Shown piece by piece: positions 47,180-56,300 of a stretch of 64,000 nt of DNA. Positions within the stretch are counted from its first letter, which is position 1. Every line of letters begins with the position of its first letter. The stretch spans positions 154,023 to 218,022 of the forward strand of contig CADCDK010000001.1 of the NCBI GenBank assembly GCA_902800185.1, given 5' to 3'. A model generated the notes under the pieces. The model was not told the origin of the DNA, made no database searches, and was given only the letters and a program-made list of their open reading frames with translations. This DNA comes from an uncultured Prevotellaceae bacterium. GTDB lineage: Bacteria > Bacteroidota > Bacteroidia > Bacteroidales > Bacteroidaceae. The translations under genes and the position numbers were made by a program.

Positions 47180-47776
47180 CTACTTGTGCACCGCTGCTGA
47201 GCGCACACGACTCAGCGTCTCTGGAGTCATCTGTAAATAGTTGGCGATATAGACAAGCGGTGCCCGTAGTATCACCTTCGGATTCAGTTTGCACATTTTT
47301 TCATAACGACTTTGAGCAGACTCAAAACGCACAAGGTCGGCATGTATCTGCGAGATAATCAGACTCTCCTCTAATATCTTACGATACATCATCTGAATGT
47401 TGACATTATGCAATGCCACAACCTCCAAATCACGCTTGGGCATGGCATAGACAACCGTTGGCTCCAATGCCTCAACCTGTAGATAAGAGGGTTCTTCCTT
47501 AAACAAGCTCTCAATACACATAAAGATGGAATGGTCTTCCCCTAAGTGTTCCGTAACCTCCTTTCCATTCTTGAAATAGAACTGACGGATAAGACCATGG
47601 TCAATGAAGTAGATATTCTCACAAATATCTCCTTCCTTCAGGATCATCTCACCCTTGGCGAACTTCATGGGAACAAGAATACTCTCCAAGACATCCAGCT
47701 CATCATGAGTCATCGTACTGTAACGTCTGGCCAGTTCGCGGGCGATGTCGCGAGTTGTGTTACCTAATTCTTTCAT
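47180..47776 (-). CDS. Crp/Fnr-family transcriptional regulator
   Basis: 198 aa. N-terminal cyclic-nucleotide-binding-like domain (about 25-125: KGEMILKEGDICENIYFIDHGLIRQFYFKNGKEV) and C-terminal winged helix whose recognition region is APLVYIANYLQMTPETLSRVRS. The Bacteroidetes members of this group generally lack the cAMP-contact residues and the Fnr cysteines, and none of those cysteines are seen here. Ligand and targets unknown. Lies 84 bases after lepA on the same strand. Confidence 0.88.
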   Translation of the reverse strand: MKELGNTTRDIARELARRYSTMTHDELDVLESILVPMKFAKGEMILKEGDICENIYFIDHGLIRQFYFKNGKEVTEHLGEDHSIFMCIESLFKEEPSYLQVEALEPTVVYAMPKRDLEVVALHNVNIQMMYRKILEESLIISQIHADLVRFESAQSRYEKMCKLNPKVILRAPLVYIANYLQMTPETLSRVRSAAVHK

Positions 47777-47860
47777 CTCTTCTTTTGATTGTTTTTAGGT
47801 TCGTTTGTTTAAGTTTTTATCAATTTCTTCTTGTTGTAAAGGAATAAGGGTTGGCTGCCC

Positions 47861-49642
47861 TTAATCCAGTTTAAGTACAGCTAAGAAAGCCTTTTGGGGC
47901 ACTTCCACATTTCCAATTTGCTTCATCCGTTTCTTTCCTCGCTTCTGCTTCTCCAAAAGTTTGCGCTTACGGCTTACATCACCACCATAGCACTTGGCCG
48001 TCACATCCTTGCGCACACACTTGATAGTCTCGCGGGCAACAATCTTGGCTCCAATGGCAGCCTGTATCGCAATGTCGAATTGCTGACGCGGAATCAGCTC
48101 CTTCAGTTTCTCACACATACGCCTACCCAATGTCACAGCGTTGTCCTGATGCGTTAATGTTGAGAGGGCATCGACGGGCTCTCCATTCAGGAGAATATCA
48201 AGCTTGGCAAGCTTCGACGGGCGGAACGAATCAATATGGTAGTCAAACGAAGCATACCCCTTGGAGATACTCTTCAGCTTGTCGTAGAAATCTATCACAA
48301 TCTCGCCCAGAGGAATATAGAAGTGCAACTCCACCCTATTGCCACTGACAAACTCCTGCTTGATCAGCTCACCTCGCTTGTCAAGGCAAAGTGTCATAAT
48401 CGGCCCGATGAAGTTTGTCGTCGTGATGATAGAAGCCCTGATATAGGGTTCCTCAATATGGTCAATGGCTGTCACCTCAGGTAGTCCTGAAGGATTATGA
48501 ACCTCCTTGGCATTCCCATGCTTGTCATAAACCATATACGATACGTTGGGAACCGTGGTTATGACATCCATGTTAAACTCACGGTCAAGACGTTCCTGGA
48601 CAATCTCCATGTGTAACAGGCCAAGAAATCCGCAACGGAAACCAAAGCCCAACGCTACCGAAGACTCCGGCTGGAAGGTCAGCGAAGCATCGTTCAGCTG
48701 CAACTTTTCCAACGAGGCACGCAGGTTCTCATACTCCGTAGGGTCGATGGGATAAACACCGGCAAACACCATCGGCTTCACCTCTTGGAATCCTTCAATG
48801 GCCTTTTGGCACGGATTAGCCACGTGCGTGATGGTGTCACCGACCTTCACCTCCTTGGCATCTTTGATACCACTAATGATGTAGCCCACTTCGCCAGTGT
48901 GCAGCTTGCTCTTCGGTATCATATCCATCTTCAGCACGCCCACTTCGTCAGCCACATATTCCATTCCGGTATTGAAGAACTTCACCTTATCGCCTTTGCT
49001 GATAGTACCGTTTTCAATCTTGAAATAGGCAATAATACCGCGGAACGAATTGAACACGGAGTCGAAGATCAAAGCCTGTAGCGGTGCATCTTCCTCCCCC
49101 ACAGGATGAGGAATACGTTCCACGACAGCATTTAGAATAGCCTCCACGCCCTCTCCTGTTTTTCCAGAAGCACGGAGAATCTCCGAGCGGTCACAGCCTA
49201 ACAGTTCAACTATCTCATCTTCCACCTCATCAGGCATAGCACTCGGCATGTCAATTTTGTTGATGACCGGAATAATCTCCAAATCATGCTCAATCGCCAT
49301 ATAAAGATTCGAGATGGTCTGGGCCTGCACACCCTGCGTGGCATCAACAACCAAGATGGCACCCTCACATGCCGCTATGCTACGCGAAACTTCATAAGAA
49401 AAATCCACATGTCCCGGAGTATCAATCAGGTTCAGCGTATATTCCTCGCCCTGATAATTGTATGCCATCTGGATGGCATGGCTCTTAATCGTGATGCCAC
49501 GCTCCTTTTCCAGATCCATGTCATCCAACATCTGTCCTTCCGTTATCTGAATCGTATTGGTATATTCCAACAAACGGTCGGCAATGGTTGATTTACCATG
49601 GTCAATATGGGCTATGATACAAAAATTCCTGATATGGTTCAT
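47861..49642 (-). CDS. lepA: Elongation factor 4 (LepA)
   Basis: Ribosome-associated translational GTPase implicated in back-translocation or in ribosome assembly. 593 aa. G1 [17 protein letters not shown]2 with [11 protein letters not shown]3 [12 protein letters not shown]4 NKIDMPSA, followed by domain II, an EF-G-like domain and the LepA-specific C-terminal domain ([20 protein letters not shown]). Full length, start ATG 49642. Divergent from the small lipoprotein gene. Confidence 0.97.
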   Translation of the reverse strand: MNHIRNFCIIAHIDHGKSTIADRLLEYTNTIQITEGQMLDDMDLEKERGITIKSHAIQMAYNYQGEEYTLNLIDTPGHVDFSYEVSRSIAACEGAILVVDATQGVQAQTISNLYMAIEHDLEIIPVINKIDMPSAMPDEVEDEIVELLGCDRSEILRASGKTGEGVEAILNAVVERIPHPVGEEDAPLQALIFDSVFNSFRGIIAYFKIENGTISKGDKVKFFNTGMEYVADEVGVLKMDMIPKSKLHTGEVGYIISGIKDAKEVKVGDTITHVANPCQKAIEGFQEVKPMVFAGVYPIDPTEYENLRASLEKLQLNDASLTFQPESSVALGFGFRCGFLGLLHMEIVQERLDREFNMDVITTVPNVSYMVYDKHGNAKEVHNPSGLPEVTAIDHIEEPYIRASIITTTNFIGPIMTLCLDKRGELIKQEFVSGNRVELHFYIPLGEIVIDFYDKLKSISKGYASFDYHIDSFRPSKLAKLDILLNGEPVDALSTLTHQDNAVTLGRRMCEKLKELIPRQQFDIAIQAAIGAKIVARETIKCVRKDVTAKCYGGDVSRKRKLLEKQKRGKKRMKQIGNVEVPQKAFLAVLKLD

Positions 49643-49668
49643 TGAAGTTGCTTTTTCCTTTTGAAATG

Positions 49669-49676
49669 CAAAGATA
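49669..49676 (-). promoter_or_regulatory. -7 box (TATCTTTG) of lepA
   Basis: Minus-strand exact TAnnTTTG match 26 bases before the lepA ATG; no clear -33 TTTG. Confidence 0.6.
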
Positions 49677-49741
49677 CATATTTTTTTCTTATTTCTTTAA
49701 GAATCAATTATGAATTGTCAGGTTTTTATCAAAAAAAATTG

Positions 49742-49749
49742 TAACTTTG
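49742..49749 (+). promoter_or_regulatory. -7 box (TAACTTTG) of the small lipoprotein gene
   Basis: Exact TAnnTTTG match 17 bases before the ATG at 49767. Preceded by T-rich sequence rather than a clear TTTG. Confidence 0.65.
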
Positions 49750-49766
49750 CAAAAAATCAAAGAAAA

Positions 49767-50165
49767 ATGAAGAAACTATACATCTTGATAGCTCTTTCCC
49801 TGTTGGCAAGTTCCTGCCAAAAGAGCATTGAGGATCGGGCAGAACAAGAAGCCCGTGAATACACGGAAAAGCTATGCCCCACCCCCATACAGAACTACAC
49901 ACGTACCGACAGCCTTACTTTCGACCGCGAAAGCAAGACCTTTAATTACTATACGTCACTCTTCGACCTGATGGATGACGAGGAGATTATCAAAGCCAAC
50001 AAGCAACAACTGCATGACGACCTGCTCAAGGCTATCGTCTCCTCCACACAGCTGAAAGCCTACAAGGATTGTGGATTCTCTTTCAGGTACATTATCCGCT
50101 CGGGCAAGAATCCTCGGAAAATACACTACGACGTGAAATATACCGAAAAAGACTACCAAAAATAA
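49767..50165 (+). CDS. Small predicted lipoprotein, unknown function
   Basis: 132 aa from ATG 49767. N-terminal lipoprotein signal KKLYILIALSLLASSC with the lipidated cysteine at about residue 17, followed by a charged helical stretch (IEDRAEQEAREYTEKLCP) and a compact alpha/beta domain. It resembles the many short hypothetical lipoproteins of Bacteroidales but no named family is recognised. Monocistronic: promoter upstream, bidirectional terminator downstream. Confidence 0.8.
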   Translation: MKKLYILIALSLLASSCQKSIEDRAEQEAREYTEKLCPTPIQNYTRTDSLTFDRESKTFNYYTSLFDLMDDEEIIKANKQQLHDDLLKAIVSSTQLKAYKDCGFSFRYIIRSGKNPRKIHYDVKYTEKDYQK

Positions 50166-50168
50166 GAA

Positions 50169-50203
50169 AGGCATCCCACTGCACGGGATGCCTTTTCTTT
50201 TTT
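50169..50203. terminator. Bidirectional terminator between convergent genes
   Basis: 9-bp stem AGGCATCCC (50169-50177) with GGGATGCCT (50185-50193), flanked by T-runs on both strands. Serves the lipoprotein gene and the convergent dehydratase gene. Confidence 0.85.
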
Positions 50204-50218
50204 GATGATGAGAACGTG

Positions 50219-52135
50219 TTACAGATCGAGTACCTCGTATTCAGAGTTATTGCTCTTATACTCTGGTACTATCTCCTTCATCTTCTTCACAGTTTCCATA
50301 TTGTTGTATCGTTTTGAGATGGCAACCAGTTCGTCTATATCACGGCAAACCGTGTCGTAGTCATATTCGCGAACTTCGGCAATACGGATCTTCTCATGGA
50401 AAGACGGCTTCGTACCCTCCAGCTCATTGAGCACCTCCTCATAGAGTTTCTCACCAGGACGCAATCCCGTATATTCAATCTTCACATTCTTGGCACCCGA
50501 CAAGTCTATCATTCGCTGAGCCAAGTCTGCAATCTTCACAGGATCACCCATATCAAACACAAATATCTCACCGCCATGTCCCTTCGTTCCAGCCTCCAGC
50601 ACCAGTTTGCAAGCCTCGGGAATCAGCATGAAGAATCTCACGATTCGGGGGTCTGTCACCGTAACAGGTCCACCGTTCTTGATTTGTTCACGGAACAGCG
50701 GAATAACACTTCCATTCGAGCCAAGCACATTACCAAAACGGGTTGTAACAAACTGCGTCTTAGACTTGGTGCTCAATGCTTGTACATAAATCTCGCAGAT
50801 TCGCTTGCTGCAGCCCATCACATTGGTGGGGTTCACCGCCTTGTCGGTTGACACCATCACAAACTTCTTCACCCCATATTTCGCGCTCAAGTCCGCAATG
50901 ACCTTCGTACCATAGATGTTATTCTGAACAGCCTCACTGGGGTTGTCCTCCATCATTGGCACATGCTTATAGGCTGCTGCATGAAATACATAATCAGGAT
51001 GGAAATCACGGAAAATCTCCTCCATACGGTCCTCCTTGCAGATAGACGTTACTACAGTCTCAGCTTCCACATTCGGGAACTCCTTCTGCATCATCAGACG
51101 GATATCATGTTCGGGCGTTTCAGCCTGATCTATCAGCATCATCTTGGCAGGAGTGAACGATGCTACCTGACGTACCATTTCCGATCCGATACTGCCGGCC
51201 GCACCGGTAATCAGGACACGCTGTCCACTCAGTAGTTGTGCCACTGATTTGAGATCAATCTCTATCTCGTTACGAGGCATCAAGTCCTCTACCGACACCT
51301 CCTTCAGTTGCATGTCATTGAAATTCTCATCGGCAGGCAAGTCATTGTCCGTTTTCAGCTCTTTGGCACCTTCAACCATAAAGATCTTACAACCAGACTT
51401 GATAAACACGTCCTGTATCTTCTGGTTGTTGCGGAATTCCTTGACACGGTGAGGCGACACCAGTATGGCACCAATGTCGTTTTTCTTGATGATGGCTGCC
51501 AGGTCGTCATTCACACTATACACATTACATCCCATCAACTGCATGTTCTTTGCCCGACTATCATGCGAGATAAAGCCACGCAACAGGAATTTTCTGGGAC
51601 GTTGAGAGTTAATGTTCTTGGCCAGTCCGACAGCACCAGACAATGCACCAAAGATGAGGACTTTCATGGCACGTTTGTCAGAAAAAGCCACATCATACAG
51701 AGTTTTCATCACCACGCGCTCCGCCCACATCAACAGAGTTGCAATGAAGAACATGGCAATAATTTCCTTTTTACTAAGTATCGATATAGACTCCACATCC
51801 AGAAAGTCCATCACAAAAGCATAAACCAATGTGATACCCAAGGACAAAAGGCTTCCATAAGCCACACGTACCAAGTCTATAAAACTGGAGAATCTGACGA
51901 TGCCCGAATAAGTTCGGAACTGGCGGAAGCCAATCCATGCAAAGACAATGTATATCGGCATGGACTTCAGTAAATCGAAACGGTGATCCACGAACTGTCC
52001 CGTTCTATGGAACATCCAATAGACAAAAAGGCCCGAGATAAAGACCAATATACTATCTGCCAACAAGACCAGCCAGTATGGCAGCGAACTCTTGTTGAAG
52101 TACCAATGTAATATTCTTTCCAAAGGGTTATACAT
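50219..52135 (-). CDS. Membrane-bound nucleotide-sugar 4,6-dehydratase (WbpM/PglF/FlaA1 family)
   Basis: 638 aa. Four N-terminal transmembrane helices (about 15-130), a first CoA/NAD-binding-like domain, then an extended SDR domain with VLITGAAGSIGSEMVRQV (about residue 305). The canonical YxxxK is replaced by MGCSK within TDKAVNPTNVMGCSKRIC, the signature of UDP-GlcNAc C6-dehydratases that use a methionine at the tyrosine position. It supplies 6-deoxy-4-keto sugars for capsule, LPS or protein glycosylation. Own promoter; no further glycan-synthesis genes are adjacent, since the accessory region begins behind its 5' end. Confidence 0.92.
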   Translation of the reverse strand: MYNPLERILHWYFNKSSLPYWLVLLADSILVFISGLFVYWMFHRTGQFVDHRFDLLKSMPIYIVFAWIGFRQFRTYSGIVRFSSFIDLVRVAYGSLLSLGITLVYAFVMDFLDVESISILSKKEIIAMFFIATLLMWAERVVMKTLYDVAFSDKRAMKVLIFGALSGAVGLAKNINSQRPRKFLLRGFISHDSRAKNMQLMGCNVYSVNDDLAAIIKKNDIGAILVSPHRVKEFRNNQKIQDVFIKSGCKIFMVEGAKELKTDNDLPADENFNDMQLKEVSVEDLMPRNEIEIDLKSVAQLLSGQRVLITGAAGSIGSEMVRQVASFTPAKMMLIDQAETPEHDIRLMMQKEFPNVEAETVVTSICKEDRMEEIFRDFHPDYVFHAAAYKHVPMMEDNPSEAVQNNIYGTKVIADLSAKYGVKKFVMVSTDKAVNPTNVMGCSKRICEIYVQALSTKSKTQFVTTRFGNVLGSNGSVIPLFREQIKNGGPVTVTDPRIVRFFMLIPEACKLVLEAGTKGHGGEIFVFDMGDPVKIADLAQRMIDLSGAKNVKIEYTGLRPGEKLYEEVLNELEGTKPSFHEKIRIAEVREYDYDTVCRDIDELVAISKRYNNMETVKKMKEIVPEYKSNNSEYEVLDL

Positions 52136-52167
52136 ACCTATCTAAGTAATATGAACCGTATTGGGTG

Positions 52168-52198
52168 CAAAATTACAAAAAAATGAGAGAAGTGCAAA
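52168..52198 (-). promoter_or_regulatory. Promoter TTTG-N19-TAATTTTG for the dehydratase gene
   Basis: On the minus strand TTTG (52198-52195) and TAATTTTG (52175-52168), spacer 19, 32 bases before the ATG. Confidence 0.7.
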
Positions 52199-52234
52199 AG
52201 AAAAGCTTGTTTTTCTTTTCACTTCCGAGTGGCC

Positions 52235-52283
52235 GTAACTTCGCGACTTTGTCGCAATGTTACGAAAAGTTGAGAGCAAAACA
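52235..52283. other. Imperfect palindrome with a promoter-like motif
   Basis: GTAAC at 52235-52239 and GTTAC at 52259-52263 with inner CGCGAC/GTCGC pairing make a stem of about 12 bp with two mismatches and a TTT loop. The minus-strand sequence from 52283, CTCTCAACTTTTCGTAACAT, matches the valS promoter region (7039-7058) at all but two of 20 positions, so the element may be a promoter or a dispersed repeat. Confidence 0.45.
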
Positions 52284-52302
52284 AAATTAATTCATTTATT
52301 TT

Positions 52303-52755
52303 TTGCCGAGACGATGGATTCGCTTTAGCGCTTTGTGCCCTCGCATAGAGTCAGCTGATGAAAAGCTACTGTACAACACGGATTTTGATTCGTGCCTAGA
52401 TAGCAATGGACAGCCTATACCTACTGGCAAAGAAACACCTGTATCTTTTCCTATGGCAGGAGATTTCGATTTCATGTGCATCAATACTGATAAGTCCCTT
52501 GCGCCATTCATCATGCCTGCTGACATCATTGCACTGAAGCGTCTGAGTTCATGGAAGGAATATATTCCTGGTGATTTCATCTGCGTAGTAGTCACCAGCG
52601 AATATAAAGTTCTCCGCAAGGTGTCTGTCACACAGCCAGACGAACAGAGCATCAACTTCACCCAGATGGTCGATGGCACTCCCGTAGAGTCCAGCATCCC
52701 CAAGGACATCATCGTCGAGATCTACAAGGTCGTCGGCAACTACCGCCGTCAGTGA
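52303..52755 (+). pseudogene. Remnant of an S24/LexA-like repressor, N-terminal DNA-binding part missing
   Basis: A plus-strand frame open from 52303 with only a TTG as possible start; the first in-frame ATG is about 50 codons in. The product resembles the C-terminal half of phage-type S24 repressors. DKSLAPFIMPADIIALKRL parallels the serine-containing SMxPxIxPGD segment, KVLRKVS the region of the catalytic lysine, and IIVEIYKVVGNYRR the usual end of such proteins in Bacteroidetes. No helix-turn-helix sequence is found upstream in any frame up to the dehydratase promoter. It is probably the decayed end of an integrated element at the border of the accessory region. Confidence 0.6.
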
Positions 52756-52775
52756 ACCGGCCAGACCAAACGCGA

Positions 52776-52816
52776 CATCCCCCGACCCAGCTCACTAAGA
52801 ACTGAATCGGGGGATG
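52776..52816. terminator. Hairpin after the repressor remnant
   Basis: A perfect 10-bp stem CATCCCCCGA (52776-52785) with TCGGGGGATG (52807-52816) around a 21-base loop, 20 bases after the remnant's stop. No T-run follows, so termination would be weak or factor-assisted. Confidence 0.45.
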
Positions 52817-52865
52817 CTCATATACTAACAGTGCTCAACGGTTCACCCGTTGAAATAGCCACCAA

Positions 52866-52887
52866 GCCCTGCGCCTCTCCGCAGGGC
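52866..52887 (-). terminator. GC-rich hairpin after the 46-codon ORF
   Basis: GCCCTGC (52866-52872) pairs with GCAGGGC (52881-52887) with an 8-base loop, nine bases beyond the stop of the small minus-strand ORF. It lacks a downstream T-run. Confidence 0.4.
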
Positions 52888-52895
52888 CTATCGTC

Positions 52896-53036
52896 CTAAT
52901 AATACCTCATACTTATATTCAGCTCTTCCATCACCAATTCTACGGACACACCTTTCCCGTACCCAATGAACCCTCCAAACCCGAAGTCCATCAGATACCC
53001 AGCCATCCCGCTATGATATGTATTGAGCTGCCTCAT
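52896..53036 (-). CDS. Possible 46-aa glycine-rich small protein
   Basis: Minus-strand ORF from ATG 53036. The product begins MRQLNTYHSGMAGYLMDFGF and continues GGFIGYGKGVSVELVMEELN before ending ISMRYY. A glycine-rich hydrophobic centre is followed by an acidic helix. It is bracketed by hairpins (53059-53079 upstream, 52866-52887 downstream). It is not recognised as a known family. Support is limited to the ORF and its placement at the end of the defence island; a chance ORF of this length is possible. Confidence 0.4.
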   Translation of the reverse strand: MRQLNTYHSGMAGYLMDFGFGGFIGYGKGVSVELVMEELNISMRYY

Positions 53037-53058
53037 TCTTATTATTTATTCCCGTGTG

Positions 53059-53079
53059 CTCGATGGTTTCCCCATCGAG
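53059..53079 (-). other. Perfect hairpin between the helicase-associated gene and the small ORF
   Basis: CTCGATGG (53059-53066) pairs with CCATCGAG (53072-53079); on the minus strand the loop is GGAAA. A 12-bp palindrome GCGATATATCGC lies at 53101-53112, just after the upstream gene's stop. Both could be parts of a terminator or leader structure. Confidence 0.5.
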
Positions 53080-53116
53080 TTTCTTCTTGTCCCGTATGTT
53101 GCGATATATCGCAAAA

Positions 53117-53347
53117 CTATTCATACTGATTCTTCCTTCTATACTGTTCCGCCATTTCCAGAAGTTTTCTAAACTTCTCTACCCTCTCTAGCTTCATCTT
53201 TTCTGCATTCATCGCTTTCCGATTCGCCTTCAACCAATTCAAATAGTCGTGTTCCTCGATCCTATGCTTACTCGGATTTCGATGGTTCTCCTCCAGGAAC
53301 TTCATCAACTCATGGTATCTCAACATCCACCTTTCATTCTGCTTCAT
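53117..53347 (-). CDS. Small helicase-associated-domain protein
   Basis: 76 aa from ATG 53347 (the frame opens three codons earlier at a TTG). The pattern WMLRYHELMKFLEENHRNPS, then NWLKANRKAMN and LERVEKFRKLLEMAEQYRRK, matches the helicase-associated (HA) domain, a small helical module normally repeated at the end of Bacteroidetes Superfamily 2 helicases and also found as stand-alone proteins. No helicase is present here. It follows the SIR2 gene by 38 bases on the same strand and may be an accessory or a remnant of a larger gene. Confidence 0.7.
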   Translation of the reverse strand: MKQNERWMLRYHELMKFLEENHRNPSKHRIEEHDYLNWLKANRKAMNAEKMKLERVEKFRKLLEMAEQYRRKNQYE

Positions 53348-53385
53348 AGGCTTCAACTCTAATTTATCAACATCTCAAATTTCTT

Positions 53386-56300
53386 CTAATTGAAGTTACA
53401 GTAGAACCTTGACGACTTCTGGAAACTTATCCAGTAGTCAATGCCTTTTGAGGTATAACCTTTTGCCTTCAGTTTGTTTGCTATCTTCGCACAGCTTCTT
53501 GCAGTCAGCACCAAGTCCATATTACAATTCTGCACAACATCTTTCTCATACCTGTCAAGTATATAAAGAAGACCTTTCACGACATCCTCATCCTCCATTG
53601 TGATAAAACCGTCTTTGAGGAAACACCACAGATAGAATATACAGAGATCCAGCCCATCACTATTACGCATCAAAACCCTATTGATGATTTTGTTGAAATA
53701 TCCCAACAATTCTTTGTGGCTAAAACTTCTAACATTCGTCCGAATGTATTTCAGTGAATTGCTCACGTCTTCATCATATTCCGAAAGCAGACCTTCTTCA
53801 ATGCTGTCCACACCTCTCAGTTGATAATATGCTCGGCTGACTTTTTCATAGATATTGTTAAAATCTGCCTGTTTTTCAAGTCTATTTCTGAAATCGTTGA
53901 GAAAAGTCAACATCTCCGACAACAAGTCATCGAAGTCCGTCAGGAAAGGTATATCACCACGACGCTTTATTACGGCCAACACCTGATCGGCACTATTCTT
54001 AAGCTTATTATATATAAAAATAACAGCGTCTTGATTAAATTGAATACGTCGCGTAAAGGCTGACAGTTTCAGGAACATGGTCTGACTGTTGAAGCCACCT
54101 CCTTCCGATATGCCATTGCCCCAGAGTCTTGGATTATTGCAGACCGACTCGATAAACAGTTTCCGCAACTGTGCATCATCCTTTACAAAGAACTGCGATG
54201 CATGGTATGCCAAATCGTCAATGACCTCACTTTTTTCAGTTAGTAACATCCGGCATTTCCTCGTAACCACCATTTTCTGCTCTTTCGTCAGCAGTTGATA
54301 CATATTCCCTGCTATATTCAGTTCTGAAGGATTCTCAATATCACTTATGAAATGGTCAATTGCTTCTGGTAACAGACTGTTATCACGAATATCCATCGGT
54401 TTGACATTTAAATAGAAAAGGCAGTTGATGGCAAATCCATAGTCTGCTTTTGCATGTACAAGAATGTCAGCTATGATTCTTTGTCTTAATGACAGTGTCT
54501 TAAGACTATTCAGCGCCTTGTTGACAAACTTATCCAATTCTTCAAACCTGCGGTTCTTCACGTCCTCAAATCGGTAACGTAACACTACCTGTTCCCATAT
54601 TTTTATGAAGTTCTCCTCCCACTTTTGGGGCGATACTGCCACAAATAACTCCCTCGACACGATAAGGATAGGTTCCCGCAGATAGTCAGGAGTCTCTTCT
54701 ACCAAATATGCTTTCAGCAAATCGAAAAGGATTTCATCAAGATAATTCTTGGCCAAAGAATCAGAGTAAGCAAAGTCTTGGCCTATTCTTGATTTCACTT
54801 TTTTGTCAGTGCATTGCAGTCCATAGAATAATGTTGGTAGTGGATACAACTCGAAAAGTTGCTTGTGAATCTCATACCATTCTTCAGAACTTATCATCGT
54901 ATAGAAGTTCTTATAACTGACAAAGGCTGGTGCCTCTATCATAAACTGGAGCACAGCCAAGCTTTCTGGAATTTTGGTAGGAATATCGCCTACATGAATC
55001 ATCTTGATGTGTTTGCCTTCGCCATATTTGCCAACTTTTTCTTTCCGTTCAGCAACACGTTCTCGTAGCGTTGAAAACATTTTGAAGTAATCCTGTACAT
55101 TGGCATTTTCAAATCTGTCTGTAGAATGTCGAGGAGGAAAATAATTTTCAAAGACATTCAATAGCCGCGTTGCATAATACCTCTCTTTTTCACTAGAAGC
55201 TCCGTCCAAATATGTTTGAAGAGCCTTAACAGAATACTCCTTATCCCAATTTGCAGAAAACAATGCCTTTTTCAGAACATCAGCACCAACAGGTTCCCAT
55301 TCTGTCAGCAGTTCTTTTGCATGCTTAAAATCGAGTCTGAACAAAGCTCTTAAGATTGTTTCATATGTATCTATCCCATTCTCTGTTTCTACATCGGCTG
55401 TCAGATGAAGCGTTTCTGCTCTATTGACAATACGATTCAGCAGCTTTCTATCAGTCTTACTAATGCCAGCTTTTAAAATCTTTTCAGCTAGAATCCCATC
55501 TATTGTCATGCCAGTATCTTCCAAAGCCAGCAATGCCAGACGTGCCTCTGCTGTAGTCAAATGAGCCTTTAAGTGTATTTCCTGTAGCAAATACTTCTGT
55601 CGATGGTTATAACTGACGATACGATGCCAAGGTTTCAATTGATATAAACGCTCCACTTTTTCCTCATCTATCGTCAACTTTTCTTCATATCGAGTTGACC
55701 CATCTGTGTTGAAAGACACATCATAGACCTTATCCCATAGTGTGTTATACTCTCTCCTGTTTTCTACATCATCCATGCTAATGGAGTTATTCTCGGCCGT
55801 TTCTATCTTATACAGATAGTCAAAAAACTTACAAAACAGGTCGCGTGTTTTATCTGTTGGCGAAGCCCCAACTGCACTCTTTACTCCCTCGCTAAACAGC
55901 GGAACATATAAGATATTGTGGTTGTCGTAGAAGATACGCTTCACTTCATCGGGTTCATCGTCTGTGACGTCTATCAGATAAATCTTGGTTCTCTTTTCAT
56001 CCTTTTCTCCCGTCTCAGATGGATAATCTTTCACCAATACATCACGTACCCAGCTTATCCAGTTGATAAAGTTCGGATCATCGCCAGAAAAACCTATCAG
56101 ACAGAAGACGCCTTGCAACAGTGATATTCTCATCAGCTGTGTGAAAGCCTCATGTTGCGTTGGATAGTTTTCATAGTCATCTTCAGAGATGATATACTGT
56201 TGGTGAGGATTCCCGTCGAACATGAACACACGTTTCTCCTGTGGATGATTCAGGTCTCCATGCAGTTTGATGATAGAGGGTGTCTCACGGCTCACCGACA

